Below, piece by piece: positions 21,629 through 34,683 of a stretch of DNA of 64,000 nt. The notes beneath the pieces are model-generated. The model had not been told where the DNA came from, did no database searches, and was given only the letters and a program-made list of their open reading frames with translations. The translations under genes were made by a program, and so were the position numbers. Origin of the DNA: Amphibalanus amphitrite (Eukaryota > Arthropoda > Thecostraca > Balanomorpha > Balanidae); assembly GCF_019059575.1 (NCBI RefSeq), contig NW_024883026.1:62001-126000 (forward strand), in the 5' to 3' direction. Each line of letters starts with the position of its first letter. Position 1 is the first letter of the stretch.

Positions 21629-24600
21629 ATGTCTGGCTCGGACTCGTTTCTGGACCTGGACGCCACGCTGGTGGGCGAGGACCAGCGCCTGGAGCCACTG
21701 GAGGAGGAGTCGGCCGACACGGTCTGCAGCATCTGCGGGTCAGTGCACAACGGACGGTTCTGCCCTAACAGTAGTCATGGAGTAATTGCCTAGATGCATT
21801 GGTAAAAAAGACTTTGCATATCATTACAGACTACAGCACAATATTTGGCCATTATGCCAGAGCTGAAAACATCTGAAATGTTTTTTATCGTGAGCCTCTG
21901 CTGCCAGTAGCTGTTTGAAGGTGTAGCGTATATTGGATAATATGCGTTGTGCGTTCGCTATATGCGCTGCGTGTGCCATTGGCTTGCGTTTTGTCGATCA
22001 CTGTCAGCATTTGACGCTGATTGCTCGCTCACAGAGAGGGCTATCAGCGGCCGCGACTGCTGCGCTGTCTGCACGCGTTCTGCGAGCGCTGCGTTCAGCG
22101 CCAGCACGAGGAGGACGAGGACGAGTCGGGCGCCGTCGAGTGCCGCCGCTGTCAGCAGCCGACGCGGCTGGACGAGCGCGGCGCCGCCGCCCTGCCACTC
22201 GACCATGTGACGCTCAACCTGCGCGACATGCAGCTGGTGCGCGAGGGCGCCGCCGCGTGCTCCAGCTGCCGCGCCGGCCAGCCGGCCGAGGCGCGCTGCG
22301 CCGACTGCGCCCACTTCCTCTGCGCCCAGTGCCACCAGGCGCACCAGGTCAGTAGCGGCGCGTCACCGCGACACGCCGGTGGCGGGGACTGTAAACATGT
22401 TTTTATACACTTTTGCCATGTTGAGATAGACTGCTAATTACTGAGTGGCTTACTAAATGCTAAAATTTCAGAAATTTCTTATCTTCATTTTGCTTTGCAA
22501 TGTAACAGCATATGCGGTTACAGTTGCTTTGTTATGTTTAGCAATAATCGATGTTCATTTTTCATGAAAATCAGTGAAACTTAAGAATCATTTTCATTAT
22601 CTTTTTGTCAATATCTTTCACTGCAGAACAATTTGCATTATGGCTCTCTTAGCTCAACCCTTAGAATAGCACTACCTGCGGTTTCCAATGCACCGCGGCT
22701 ATACTTCAGTGATCATCGTGATCATTGTAATCGTCAGCTTTATCGTGGTGACGACCGCCTGTTTATTATTTCACTACGTTAACAATCGATTCTACAGCTG
22801 AGCTGAACACTGAACAGCAGCACTGTGTTCAACATTAAGTGGTCGCCATTTGATACAATGCCACTCTCGGCACAATGAAGAAGCCCATGGTTCCTTCAAC
22901 TGAGCTCCACTGCCTCTTCTTCCGCAGAAGATGAACTGCTTCCAGCGGCACCAGGCGATGACGCTGACTGAACTGGAGGAGGCGGCCAACAAGAACCCGA
23001 TCCCGATCCACCGGCCGGTCCTGTGCGACCACCACCCGGATACGCAGGTCTCGCTGGCCTGCATCTCCTGCAAGGTCAGTCGCCGGGTGGGATGACTCGC
23101 TTAGCGCTCGTGGGTCGTGGTTTTGTGATGTGTGTGTATTCATGGCGAAGAAGCTGATTTGGGCGCCGATGACTGTACTGCAATCCGGGCGTTCCAAACC
23201 CTCAAATCATCATCGTCATCACCGGAGAAACTATTTGAATGGTCCTCTTGATTCATTCGTGGCCCACGGTTCCTGTTGAATTAGAAGTTCACTAGGGATG
23301 TTATTTTCTTCAGTTGAAATAGGAAAATGGCCATCCAAGTCTTATCTCGCGACAGGCGGCGATGTTTTCCCAGAACGCTACTTACAGCATGTGTAATATT
23401 TTGTGCCCACCAAATTTTACGGCCGAATTTACTGAGCTAATGTTCCAATCGCAAATGGGATGTGAAACTCACGGACAGCTTCAGCTAATTCCAGTGGTGT
23501 GTTTTTTTCCGGCCATGAAAAACTTGATATTGTTTACATTCTGTCAGATGTTGTCTGCTTTTGTCACATTTTGCCTACTATGAACGTCAAACCCTTTGAG
23601 ACCCCACTTTTTTGCGATAATTTTTAAATGCGTCAACTTTCGTTGACAATATTCTGGCATTGTATGTTTCAGAACCTGCCGAAACTTTTATTACTAAGGT
23701 ATTTTGACGCCAAACTATTATGGAAGATACTTCTCATTCACTCGTAATGCTAAGGTCAATTCAGGCCCGGGCAGAGGCTTGCGCTCGGCCACACTCGAGC
23801 CCCGCCACCAGCGCCATCTGCTCTAAATGCCATCTACCAGCGCCCGCTACCGCTACCAGCTACCGCCCACCATCAAGCCTGGATGGAGCGAGAGACGCGA
23901 GTGACCGGTCGCCGAGCAAGGAGCGCCGGAGGGGTAGGGCGGAGCTTAGCGCTGACGTCATTACGTGGCTCCGCCCCATGAGCGCGTAGCCTCTACCCAA
24001 ACAGCATATTCGTTCCGTGAAATTTAACATTACGAGTGAATGAGAAGTACCTTTCATAATCGTTTGGCGTCAAAATACCTTAGTAATAAAAGTTTCGGCA
24101 GGTTCTGAAACACACATTGCCAGAATATTATCAACGAGAGTTGACGCATTTAAAAATTATCGCAAAAAAGTGGGGTCTCAAGGGGTTTGACGTCCATAGT
24201 AGGTCAGTACCTGCCGTGCAAAGCCAAAAACGTTTGCGTTCGGGTGACCCCTGGCCTGACACAATGACCTCTGACCTTAAGTCATCGTGTTTGCTTTGTA
24301 CGGCAGAGTATAGTTAATGTTTGGTATTCATATATTTCCAAGGATACCTAGTCTCATTTTGAATGCCAAATTAATCACATATACAACGTTTATTTCCTGG
24401 CTCTGTTTCACTTTCGACACCGATGACAATCATGCTCGCATAAACGTTGGCCCTGTTTCCAGAGTGTCCTTTAGCGTGTCCTTTTTTGCGTTGTATGAGA
24501 ATTGCGTAGTTTTGTTGATTCCATGCAGTTTTAGTCATAACTTCTTGACACGAATAAGTCCTCTGGGCTGACATTCTGGCTGGTTTATTTGGTTAGGGAC

Positions 24601-27600
24601 TTTCGACTGTAATTTTAATCCATTACTTCATACTTAACCATCGTCGTTTATGAATAGTCTGCGTGGAAGTGCGTCGTACCTAGCTGTTTCTAGTTTTGTC
24701 TAGTTTCGTTGTACCCAAAGATTGAACCTCTGTGACTTCCGCGGAATTCGGCCACTGCGCATGGACCGAGGAGATCGTCTCAATCAGTGACAAACACTGA
24801 CGTTTGGTTACGACAGACAGCCTGAGCGTGCTCTGGGAATTGTCAATAACATGCAGGCTGTCGTCAGTGCAGCGGTAGGTTGCTGCCCCACCAGGCGCAC
24901 CAGACAGCGGGCCGGGCGGGGGTGTTCCCGGGCGCGGTCCAGAGGTTTCTCCGCGCCTCCGCTGGCCGGCCGCTGAACCAAGGCACCCACTAATGGCACG
25001 CGACAGCTGTGATTCAGCCGCGGCTATAAAAAGGAGCCTGATTCATGCCGGCACAAGCCGACCGTGCATATCGCAACCGCCGCGGCCCAGTGCCACGGAA
25101 CATGGACCGGGAATGATGCAGAACTGTTATCATGTTTGCTATCGCCGCACACTCATTCATTCGGCCTCGATTTAGCACATTACAGGCTATAAATATGCCG
25201 TCTTATTGACGGTTGCATATAACCGGCTGCCGCTTAGCGGAGAGCCTGTGCGGATGTCGGGCCGCCGGGCGGCTCAGTGTTTTCACCTGGCAGTGCTGAG
25301 GCCGGGCACCGTTAGTGTGGGGTGAGGCCGGGGCCGGCGGCAGACGACGGACCGTGCCGGCCTGGCGACCGCCGAGGTGTCAGGCCGGACGGGGCGGTGT
25401 GCCGGCCGCTCCTCCCTTCTCCCCCGCCCCCTCCCCCCGCGAGCAATGCGGCCAAACAGTCGTCGGTGGCGCCGGCCGCCGGCCGCTAGCCGCCCCTGAC
25501 CCGCGCGGCGCGCCGTCGTCACAGCCGAGCGCCGGCGGCCCCGACCCCGCTGAGACGGCCGAGCTGGGGGTGTGGCCGGCTGGGGACGATAAGGCCGGGT
25601 AGGAATGGAGAACGCAGAAATGCGATGCGATGTGTTAAAGAAAAGTGCGTTTTTTAATGGGAGTAAAATGAATATTGCTGTCGGCTCGCGTAGAAGCCTC
25701 AATAAACAAACAAGAGCTCTGGATCTAGACAGTCAGACACAGTCAAAAAGTACCTTTGACGCAAATGGGTGTGCTAGCGCTGTTCACTGCCCATGACGAT
25801 TGTGACGTGGATGATATGTGGCCAGACACACCATCTCGTGGTCATCACCACCATTACGGGCTGAAAGCGATACAAATCTCGGATGCCTGTTACTGCGGTG
25901 GTGTTAGATGCATCCTGAGTTCAGCCAAGTAAATTGGCGTAGATTGATAATCACGCCATTTGAAAATATACCGATGCTAGCAAATGTTTATTTATTTCTT
26001 TGAACTGTTGACAATACTGTTGACGCATGCCCGTAAATATTTGGGCGCCGATAACCGCTAGGCTGATTTTATCGTTCAATGCAGACTCGTTCTCTTTTTA
26101 TCGTCATAAATGTCCGCAAACACAGTTCAGTTGATGCCAATAAACGGCAGTAGTGAACGGCAGTGATGCCAATCAAAGGGTGTAAATGATATTAGGCCTG
26201 CTCTGCCAAATATTATTTGCGTCGCACTTTGAGGAGAAATTCGAATTGCGTTTCTTGCCGTCGAATCTATCTGCGATGTCTGGCTAGTGGCTACTGCGCT
26301 GGTAGCTCGGCCGGTCGACTGGGCGGCTGTCGGGACGGGCCGACCGACCGACCAGCCGGCCAGCCGTCTGCCAGCCACAGCTCTCCCCGGTGCCCTCTGG
26401 GCCGGCCGCTGCGGTGCCGTGCCAATGGCCTGCCCACCGACCCGTCACCACCTCCCCGGCCCGGCCGCCGCTGCTGAATGCCGCGGCGCCAGTCATGACG
26501 TGCTGTGCTGGGGACATGTGGGGCGCTATTTGCTGGATATACATCAGCTGTATATCCGCTGCAGATATGCAGTGGCGTTGGTCGGTCACTGTCTGTTTTG
26601 ATCCATATTATCACTTATTTAGTCGTTACTTGCGCTAATTACGGAGCGAGCGAAGCGAGCGTAGTCTTTCCTTAGATTAACGGAAATTTCTGAGTATGAG
26701 CGGCCGGCCGGCCGGCCGGCCGTGCGGACGCTTTTGCGAGGCTTATATCTCAGCAACCACTTGACCGATTTACATGCGGTAATTTTTGTAGGGTAGCTTC
26801 ATTCCTTCTACCAAGTATTGGACTATTCCCGATGCATGTGGGTGACCCCTTATGCACGTGCCACGTGCAAAACGAAGAGGTGTCAGTTTTGCAATTGTTG
26901 CAATATCTCGGTAACTACTGGGCCGATTGCGCTCAAAGTTGGCATGTAGGTAGGCACCCACTAGGCACTGCATATGCATGTGCCAGACTTGGGGTGCTGC
27001 TGCACGTGCGCACGTGCAGGGGTCGTTTCCAGATCTCGAGAACGGCTGGACCGATTGCGCTCAAATTTGGTACACAGTTAGGGACCGGTTAGTAGGGTGC
27101 CGTGCACAAGTCAGTTATGACCCATTTTGCACGTGCGCACGTGCAGGGTGCCGCTTCCAGATCTCGAGAACGGCTGGGCCGATTGTGCCCAAATTTGGCA
27201 CATCGCTAGAGACCGGTTAGTAGGGTGCCGTGCACAAGTCAGTTGGAGGTACCCCCTCGAAATTCCGCACGTGCAAGTCCCACCCTCTCGCTCGCTCCGT
27301 TAGTCGCCCCAAAAGGCGTTATACTGGTTTTACCGGATGTTGATGTATGTATGCTCATAAACAGATGCATGCATCTAAACCACACGAGCGCCGAATTAAA
27401 TATGTCACGTGAATGGGATTTTGTGAACATTCCTAATGTCACGAGATGGCGTGCATCCCAAGGTGCATCCGGTGGGGTAACGCGCGATTTACACCAATAA
27501 TGTTCACCCTCGTCATTGAAGTCAACTTTGTGTTCAATTAGTTGGGTTGACTTCGGCGTGGACCCTTTGGCTACCTCACTTTTTGGCACTGGATGGCATT

Positions 27601-30600
27601 GGCAAGTGTGCGTAACATTGCTGGGTTAGTGCGTGGATCGTTCAGTAACGGGCTTCACATCGATCGTTGGATAAACTTCGAGCCAAAGATGGAGCTCGAA
27701 GCTGCATAGTGAACTTCTGAATTCAGCAGGGCGACATTACAAATTTATCCACTCGACTTATTACAGGTAAGGCTGGGAAGTAACGGTCTTCGAATTTGCG
27801 GAATGTGTACTTTGTAATGTGATTGTCGTTGCTGAATGGGGAGCAACCAGTTACGAAGCAAATAAGGGGAACGAGCGTCGAGCTATTCTTGTTGTCCTAA
27901 GCGATTCGGTATTGTATCCAGCATACCGTCTTTCATCACTGGTTCCATACTTCCCTGGGTTAACATTTATCCATCATTCATAATAGCTACGCATCAAGGT
28001 TTTATGTTTTACGTCTTGCAGTGTTATACTGGTGTTGGATGTTCCGTTATTTGAATGCGATAGGGCATTGACCACATAGGTATTGACGTAATAACTCAAT
28101 GTCCACTGAAAGTACTTTTATTTCAGAGGAAAGCCGCCTCATAATTCGCATCACTCCGACACTGTACATTCCATTAAATTGCTTGGTAGCGTATACAATG
28201 TGCATATTCGTGTAAGGTCTGAGTCTTTCATTCGTGGGTTTGAAAAAGGTCATTATACAGACGCCGCCGTCCTGAACTTTGATGGCACACAGTGTGTGTG
28301 TCTGTACCGGATGACAAAAACGCTCGACGCAGTGGATTATCAGCGGCAGCGGCTGGCTCAGTTCTCATGGTATGAAGGTCAGCGCTGGTAATACCAGGCC
28401 TATTGTCTCTCTGTCGTGAAATACTCAGCGGCTGTTTTTATTAGCCAGGACAAATTATGTTTTCTGACAACGGTAAAGAAAGTCATGAAACATCGTAGGC
28501 TGGAGAGGGATGCCACTTTCCACGTTTTTTTTCTCGCGAACTTCTCTCATCATGCATGACCTTATGAATTTGGTAAATTATAACACGTAGGTTTGCTACG
28601 AAGGGTGCGCAAAAAGATACCGTAGACGAGTAGTCGTATGGCCAGCGAATTTTTCCCATTCTTCGCCACCTCACCGGACTTGCACACTATACACTTACAG
28701 ACATTACCACGTGGTAATGGCTGCAATGGTCCGGACAGTACACACTGCAGTGAGCTGCCGTGAGCGCAAACTGCTAAGCCAGCTGGTATGCTGCTAACCA
28801 AGGTATCGTCGTGCAGACAGTGCGCAATGCTTGTGTGTGAATTCCGTCTCTGACGTCTCCCGTACAATCCTCTGTGCCACAGGAGCCGGCGTGCGAGCAG
28901 TGTCAGGCGGTGGGAGGCGCCCATCCGCCACCAGAGCACCTGCTCAAACGCATCTGTGACGTGGAGCGCACCGAGTGGGGCGACTTCCTCACGGCCATCG
29001 ACGACGCCAAGGCCAAGGTGGGCAGCCGGGCGGACTGGGAGTGGTCACTGGGGCGGCACCGGGAGCTGGGCTGGCTATCGAGCGCTGCACGGGGCGCAGA
29101 CTGATGTGATGTGATATTACGACACTCATGAGTCCTGACATTGTGTAATGCTGCTGTCCTGTCTCTCCTTTTTCTCTCATCTGTCATTCTTCATTCTCCC
29201 ATTCTCTCTCCCTCATCCTCTCCCTCCCTCTTTTTCTGTCTTTTTATCTATTTCTTCCTTTTTCAGTGCCTCCAATCTGTTTTCCATTCTGACAGCAATC
29301 CTCCACTGTCACTAGCGTACTGGTGGGCTGCCGCCTCGCCCTCAGCTGTGTACCTCATGCTTAGCGTATTGAACCGCTGGTATTGCGGCGCCGGCCCGGT
29401 CTGACCCCTGTTCATCCCCTCCGCACAGAGGAAACAGATGGACAGCACGGGTAACGGCGTGCAGTCGGCGCTGGAGCAGCTGCAGGCGGCGCACGAGCGC
29501 TGCTGTCGCCAGATCGAGCAGCAGTTCGAGGCGGTGCAACGTGCCGTCACCGAGCACCATCAGCGGCTGAGGCAGCGCTGCGACCAGCTGCACAGGCAGA
29601 AACGCGACCTCGTCTGGGACGTGGGCGAGCGCTGCCACACGGACAAGGCGCGTCTCGAGCAGGCGCTCAGGTGAGGAATACGGACCGGGAGGATTGGGTG
29701 TGCGCTGGATCGTGTGACCATCCGGAATACTACGGCGTCTTAGTGTATATCTGTAGGCTAGGCTGACGCTATCACACGATGTATGCTTGAATACTTCGAT
29801 TAACGCCATACGAGACATAGCTGTGAACGTTTTTAAAAACACGACACTGAGCTAGTAAAAGCGTAGCCGTTTCCCAATCGGTCGGTCGCTGTGACCATGT
29901 TCTGACCGACCTATGCCCCGCCGTTGCAGGCTGGCCGACCGTCTGGTGGAGTTCGCCAACAGCGCCGAGCTGCTCTCACTGAAGCCGGTGCTGGTGGAGA
30001 GGATGCGAGAGTCGACCCAGGTGACCCAGCTGCCTCGTGACCTCGACCTGACCTTCGTCTGCCAGTCCGACTCGGTGGATGCCACCGTCAAGGTCAGTCC
30101 GAGTCGACTGAATGTGGACTAAATGTGGAGTGGACTAAATGTGGGTGGACGATTGGACGGTTGCATACTAGAATGTCCTCTTATCGCTGAACATGAGTCG
30201 GCCTGTCAAACTCGAACTGAAGTGAGCACCTCTTCATACCCGCATTTCTTACTGTCACTGGTTGGAGTGTATGTTGACTGATGTTGCTGTAGTCAAATGA
30301 TTCTCGCTATCGGAATTATAGTCGGCTTGTCTGAGACAGTTCCATACAGTCCAGCACTGAACTGAACCGGACCGCCGGCGGCCGCCCGTCGTTTGTGTCG
30401 CCGTCCCGTTGTCCGCTGCCGCCGGTCCCGCCTGACCCGTTCGTCTGTCTGACCGGACAGGCCATGATGGGCCATTTCCTGGAGGACGCCCCGCCGCCGC
30501 CGCCGCCGCCGCCGGCTCCGGTCGCCGCCGTGCCGCAGCCGCCGGTGGGCGCGGCAGCTGCCGTGTCCCGCCAGCAGCCGGCCCTCACCCGCTCCCCGCC

Positions 30601-33600
30601 GGAGGGGCGTGTTCAGAGCGGACCGCTGCCGCCAGCGGCGCGGCCCTACTCGCGACAAAACACCACCATCTCGCCCGTGGAGGCCGACATGCCGCCCTTC
30701 AGCGCTGGGTAAGGCCGGTCGATGTGCACAAAATGGGATGTTTGGGACAGTACCGAGTGAGATGTATGTACGAGGGTGTTAGGTCGGGTAAACGTGACAC
30801 ATGCTTCTGGTAGAATGATGTAATGGGATGTGTTAATAGACTAGATAGAATTATATTGCAGTGTGACACATTTTGCACAGTGCACAGCTTAGCCACATCC
30901 GCTGAGTTTATAGTGACCATGATCTATGTGACCAATTTTGTGAGGTGCTTTCGTCCGTTGAATTGTTGTGTGACACGGGTGAGTCGTCATGTCAAACACC
31001 ACCAGTATCTGCTCACTGTGCGCCCCACCTCACCACCATCCCGTAGCACCTCGATCCTGTCTGATGTGTATGTTTGCGGTGCACGGCGGCAGGTATAACT
31101 CCCTCTCGTCACCCAGTCTGCCGTCGCCCATCAACGGTCTGGGCAGCAGCAGCGGCATCGGCAGCAGCCTGAGCAGCCTGTCGGGCGGCCACAACGGCGG
31201 CCCGCTGGCGCTCGGCCCGTCGCCGCCGCCGCACCCGGGCCAGACGCCCATGCTGTCGGCGCTGGCGGACGGCGGGTTCCGGCTACCGCAGCCGCCGCCC
31301 TCCTCGGCCGACCGCGCCGCCACAGCCGCCGCAGCGGCCGCCGCCGCCGCTCAGCTCTACGAAAGGTACGGACTCGTTTTATAGGATATTTTGAGCTGTA
31401 AAGGACCCTATTTTAAACAAAGGAACAATCGTTTGAACACCAGGGTAGGTGTCCGATCAGCATAGGTACATTACAGCTTATAATACATTTATGCTTATGA
31501 AACAGCCAACAGGCTGCCTGACTGAATTTTGTAATCATGCTCGATGTGCTTGTCTCGTAGCCAGTTGCAGCGTCTCCCCGACTCAGTGTGCGGTCTGTGT
31601 GACACATAGTTCCGCGTGTGTGCACACAGGTCTCAGAGCTTCCACGAGCCGTCGTACGGCAGTGACATGTCTCCCAGTCTGCCGCTGGACTTCCTCAACT
31701 CGGGCTCTCAGATGGCGCTGCAGAACATCAAGGCTCTGGCGCGGCTGGGCAGCACGGGCGGCAGCGGCGGCGGCGACCTGATTGACGGCTTTCTGAGCGG
31801 TCGCGGCCACGCGCCGCCGCCGCAGCCGCCGCCGGCAGCCATCTCACCCATGATGGCCGCAGCCGCAGGTGGGTACTCGAGGGCGAGTGGCGGTCACGGG
31901 CCAAATGACAGGGTGTGACGTTTGACTTTTGGGACTGCTCAGACTGAGGTGGTGGCTGCGATCTGGCCTTCAACCGTGAAATCGGGTGGTGTCGCGATCT
32001 TTTCAATATCTGATTTATAGCAAAATGATTTCAGTTATCAATACATCCATGCATGAATGGATCAACAATATGTTTGAATGCATGACCGGACAACTCTGTG
32101 CATGTACCAGACCACACAACCGTGTAATGTGTAATAATGGGTATGTGATCAGTGATCACCCTTCTGACGCGTATGCGTGGCTGTGTGCCTGCAGGCGACG
32201 GTATGATGGGCCGCTCGGGTCTGCAGTCCCTGCGCGGTATATCTCCGTCTGGACCAGCCAGCCCTCTACTGGGCGCCGCCAGTCCGCTGCTCGGCCACAA
32301 CGGCTTCGCCATGCCGCCAGGTCAGTGTTCGCGCTCCTGTGCAGCTGCTCTGCAGTATATCTTCGTTTGTTGGCTCATTGACACTCTCGCATTATGTGCA
32401 CGTCGCCATGTCCCCAGCTGATCGGCTGCGCTCCCGTGTACCCTCTAGTCTATTTGTATGTACGAGTATGTAACCCCAGTGCTACTCTTGCGTCCTGCGT
32501 TTCGCTGGGATGTGTAACGTGCTGCTGTAATACCTTTATGCGACCGCTCCCTTCCTGCTGTGATGCCCTATGCGACCGCGCCTCCTCCCCTTTGCCTGCA
32601 GTGGGCGGCGGCGGCGGCAGCGGCACCGTGTCTCCGACGCCGCGCCGCGGCGCCGGCTGCGGCTCGGCCGTCAGCAGTATGCAGATCCGCGCCAAATTCG
32701 GGCAGCTGGGCCAGCTGAAGGGCCAGTTCAACTCGCCTCACGGCTTCTGCCTGGGCACTGATGAGGAGATTATCGTGGCCGACACCAACAACCACCGTAT
32801 CCAGGTGAGAATCAGAGTTGCTGGCGGCCTCGGCACGTACCGTGACTCGAGCACAGCTAGAACTCACGCTGGTCAGGAATAATGTACGGGTAGTTTGGAC
32901 CACATTTTACATTTACGTTTTTTAAAGATAAATTTAGTCCGAACTTATTGATCGGAAGGATTCACAAGGACAGAGCCCCCGCTAAGCGAAGCTTGTTGCG
33001 TTGACCCTGCCCTCTACCCTCCGATGACGCAATTCCGGTGCTATGGCAGAATTTAGAGTCCAAAGTTTAACGTGCGCACATAGCCGCGCACGGCCGGTCC
33101 CCTCACTGACTTCTCCTGGCTACGGCCTGCCACCAACCGCAATCATACCTGTCAGGAGGCCCATAAACGTCAAGCGCCCGTCGCGCCTCGAACCCGGACT
33201 GTTGTAACCGGGAACGCGTGCTCTCACTACGCGGAGCCCAACGCTCTACCGACTGAGCTACGGGACCGGCATGCGTTATTTTCACACTAAGCTAATTTCA
33301 ACTTATCTTATCAAAAGTACAATTTATTTGTGCTCTCTGGCAAATTGGTACGAGCGTTCGTTGACTCTTCCTTTCCCTCTGTTCCATCTGACAGATGTTT
33401 GACAAGACGGGCGAGTTCAAGTACATGTTCGGCTCGCCGGGGAAGGACGAGGGCCAGCTGTGGTACCCGCGCAAAGTGGCCGTCATCAGGTCGTCGGGAA
33501 AGTTTGTCGTCTGTGACCGCGGCAGTGAGCGGTCGCGCATGCAGATCTTCAACCGCAACGGCTACTTCGTCAGAAAGATCTCCATTCGGTGAGTGTGAGG

Positions 33601-34683
33601 CGCGGGACTAAGCCGGTTCGGGGAGTGACACTCGACGTCTCGTCTGGGGCAGTTCGTCTGTTGGTCCTGTGTTGTCTGATTCTGATTCTGAGTCTTATTC
33701 TCTCGTCGCACGTGTTATAATGTTGTCCTGAGGCGACCTCGCCAGTGATCTCCGTAATGTGATTGTGTTTGTGCCTGTATCCGTTTACCAAGCTCAAATG
33801 CTATATCTTCGTTCGATCCAGTGTATTTGTCATCTCATACTAATCCTGCATCCGTCTCCACAGCTGTATCGACATAGTGGCCGGCCTGGCCATCTCCAAC
33901 GCTGGCCACATCGTGGTGGTGGACAGTGTGACGCCGACCGTGTTCGTAATCGCCGAGAGCGGCAGCCTGATCAAGTGGTTTGACTGTAGCAACTACATGC
34001 GCGAGCCGTCCGACATCGCTGTCAGCGGTGAGTCATGGTCGACGGCGAAACTGATCAACGAACTGAACAGCTGTGCAATGTCTGCACTGCTTATGTGTCT
34101 CATGTGTGGTATGAAAGAACAGACATGGCAGATTGTGTCTCATATTTGGTGTGACCAGACATGTCTGTTCGTGTTGCTAAAGCGTGTTATCTGCCGGACA
34201 GGTAACGAGTACTACATCTGCGACTTCAAGAACCACTGCGTGGTGGTGTTCGACTCGGAGGGCCAGTTCCTGCGCCGACTGGGCTCCGAGACAATCACCA
34301 ACTTCCCCAACGGCATCGACGTCTCCGACGCCGGCGACGTGCTCATCGGCGACTCGCACGGCAACAAGTTCCATGTGGCTGTGTTCAGCCGCAACGGACA
34401 GCTCCTCTCAGAGTTTGAGTGTCCGCACGTCAAGGTGAGTGGCCGTGGCCCGGCGCGGCGCGGCCTCAGGGCCGTGGCTTGGAGTGAGTGAGTGTAGGGG
34501 AGGGTGAGTGGTGATGAGGGCGGGTGTAGGTTCGTTGGATCGCTGCTAGGATCTGGCTGACCCCTGTCCTTTCGCCAGGTATCGCGCTGCTGCGGCCTCA
34601 AGCTCACCCACGAGGGTTACATTATCACCATCGCCAAGAACAACCACCACGTGCTGGTGCTGAACACCCTGTACATCGCCTAG
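21629..34683 (+). CDS. brat: Brain tumor (Brat/NCL-1 type) TRIM-NHL translational repressor, 15 coding exons
   Basis: Exons: 21629-21738, 22035-22347, 22928-23074, 28883-29017, 29429-29670, 29930-30092, 30461-30708, 31093-31365, 31630-31868, 32195-32320, 32602-32804, 33395-33588, 33864-34027, 34202-34434, 34579-34683. All phases agree and give 964 residues (fly Brat is about 1037). Domains: C3HC4 RING 33-76 (C33, C36, C48, H50, C53, C56, C73, C76); B-box 1 112-149; B-box 2 174-209; coiled coil about 215-340; Pro/Gly/Ala/Ser linker 371-690; six-bladed NHL propeller 692-964, with near-invariant strings such as [44 protein letters not shown] and [10 protein letters not shown]. In flies the NHL domain binds RNA and works with Pumilio/Nanos to repress mRNAs in the cytoplasm. 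The RING is complete here, while fly Brat lacks one. Identity is very secure from the NHL domain; exon 1 is slightly less certain. Confidence 0.93.
23574..24203. mobile_element. 630-bp foldback element in brat intron 3
   Basis: Left arm 23574-23755 and right arm 24023-24203 are inverted copies with few mismatches (CCTACTATG at the outer end, ATTCACTCGTAATG at the inner). The unique centre is GC-rich. No target duplication was found. It resembles a MITE or foldback element; I see no coding capacity. Confidence 0.7.
24204..26640. other. brat intron 3, middle part
   Basis: No gene is recognised. Two CpG-dense blocks, about 24870-25000 and 25230-25600, contrast with the AT-rich rest and could be an internal promoter or unmethylated island; nothing in the sequence proves that. 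A third GC block lies at 26280-26480. Confidence 0.35.
26641..27300. repeat. 660-bp repeat with ACGGAGCGAGCGA ends and ~128-bp tandem units
   Basis: The outer 13 bp are inverted repeats (ACGGAGCGAGCGA). Inside, a ~128-bp unit containing 'agatctcgagaacggctgg' and 'accggttagtagggtgccg' is repeated twice cleanly (from 27031 and 27159) and once in degenerate form (about 26890). Each clean unit is preceded by the 18-bp palindrome TGCACGTGCGCACGTGCA. A GGCC run (26702-26720) follows the left end. Apparent open frames reflect the repeat. Confidence 0.7.
27301..28882. other. brat intron 3, 3' part
   Basis: No coding, RNA or transposon feature could be supported. The interval ends with the acceptor 'tctgtgccacag' of brat exon 4. 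Confidence 0.4.
33155..33270 (-). mobile_element. tRNA-derived SINE head in brat intron 11
   Basis: On the minus strand the sequence begins GGTCCCGTAGCTCAGTCGG, an excellent pol III A box, and has a B box GGGTTCGAGGC about 55 bases further on. The spacing and the extra stem-like insert between boxes are too long for a normal tRNA, and the sequence continues past the T arm without a closing acceptor. That is the structure of a tRNA-derived SINE. I could not see a clear 3' tail. Confidence 0.6.

Noticed and set aside
26284-26614. Overlapping open frames on both strands in a GC-rich brat intron block
   Set aside because: Simultaneous long frames on both strands are typical of GC-rich DNA poor in stop codons; no homology-like motif is visible.
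33155-33270. Functional tRNA gene
   Set aside because: The distance between A and B boxes is too long and there is no closing acceptor stem, so SINE is the better call.
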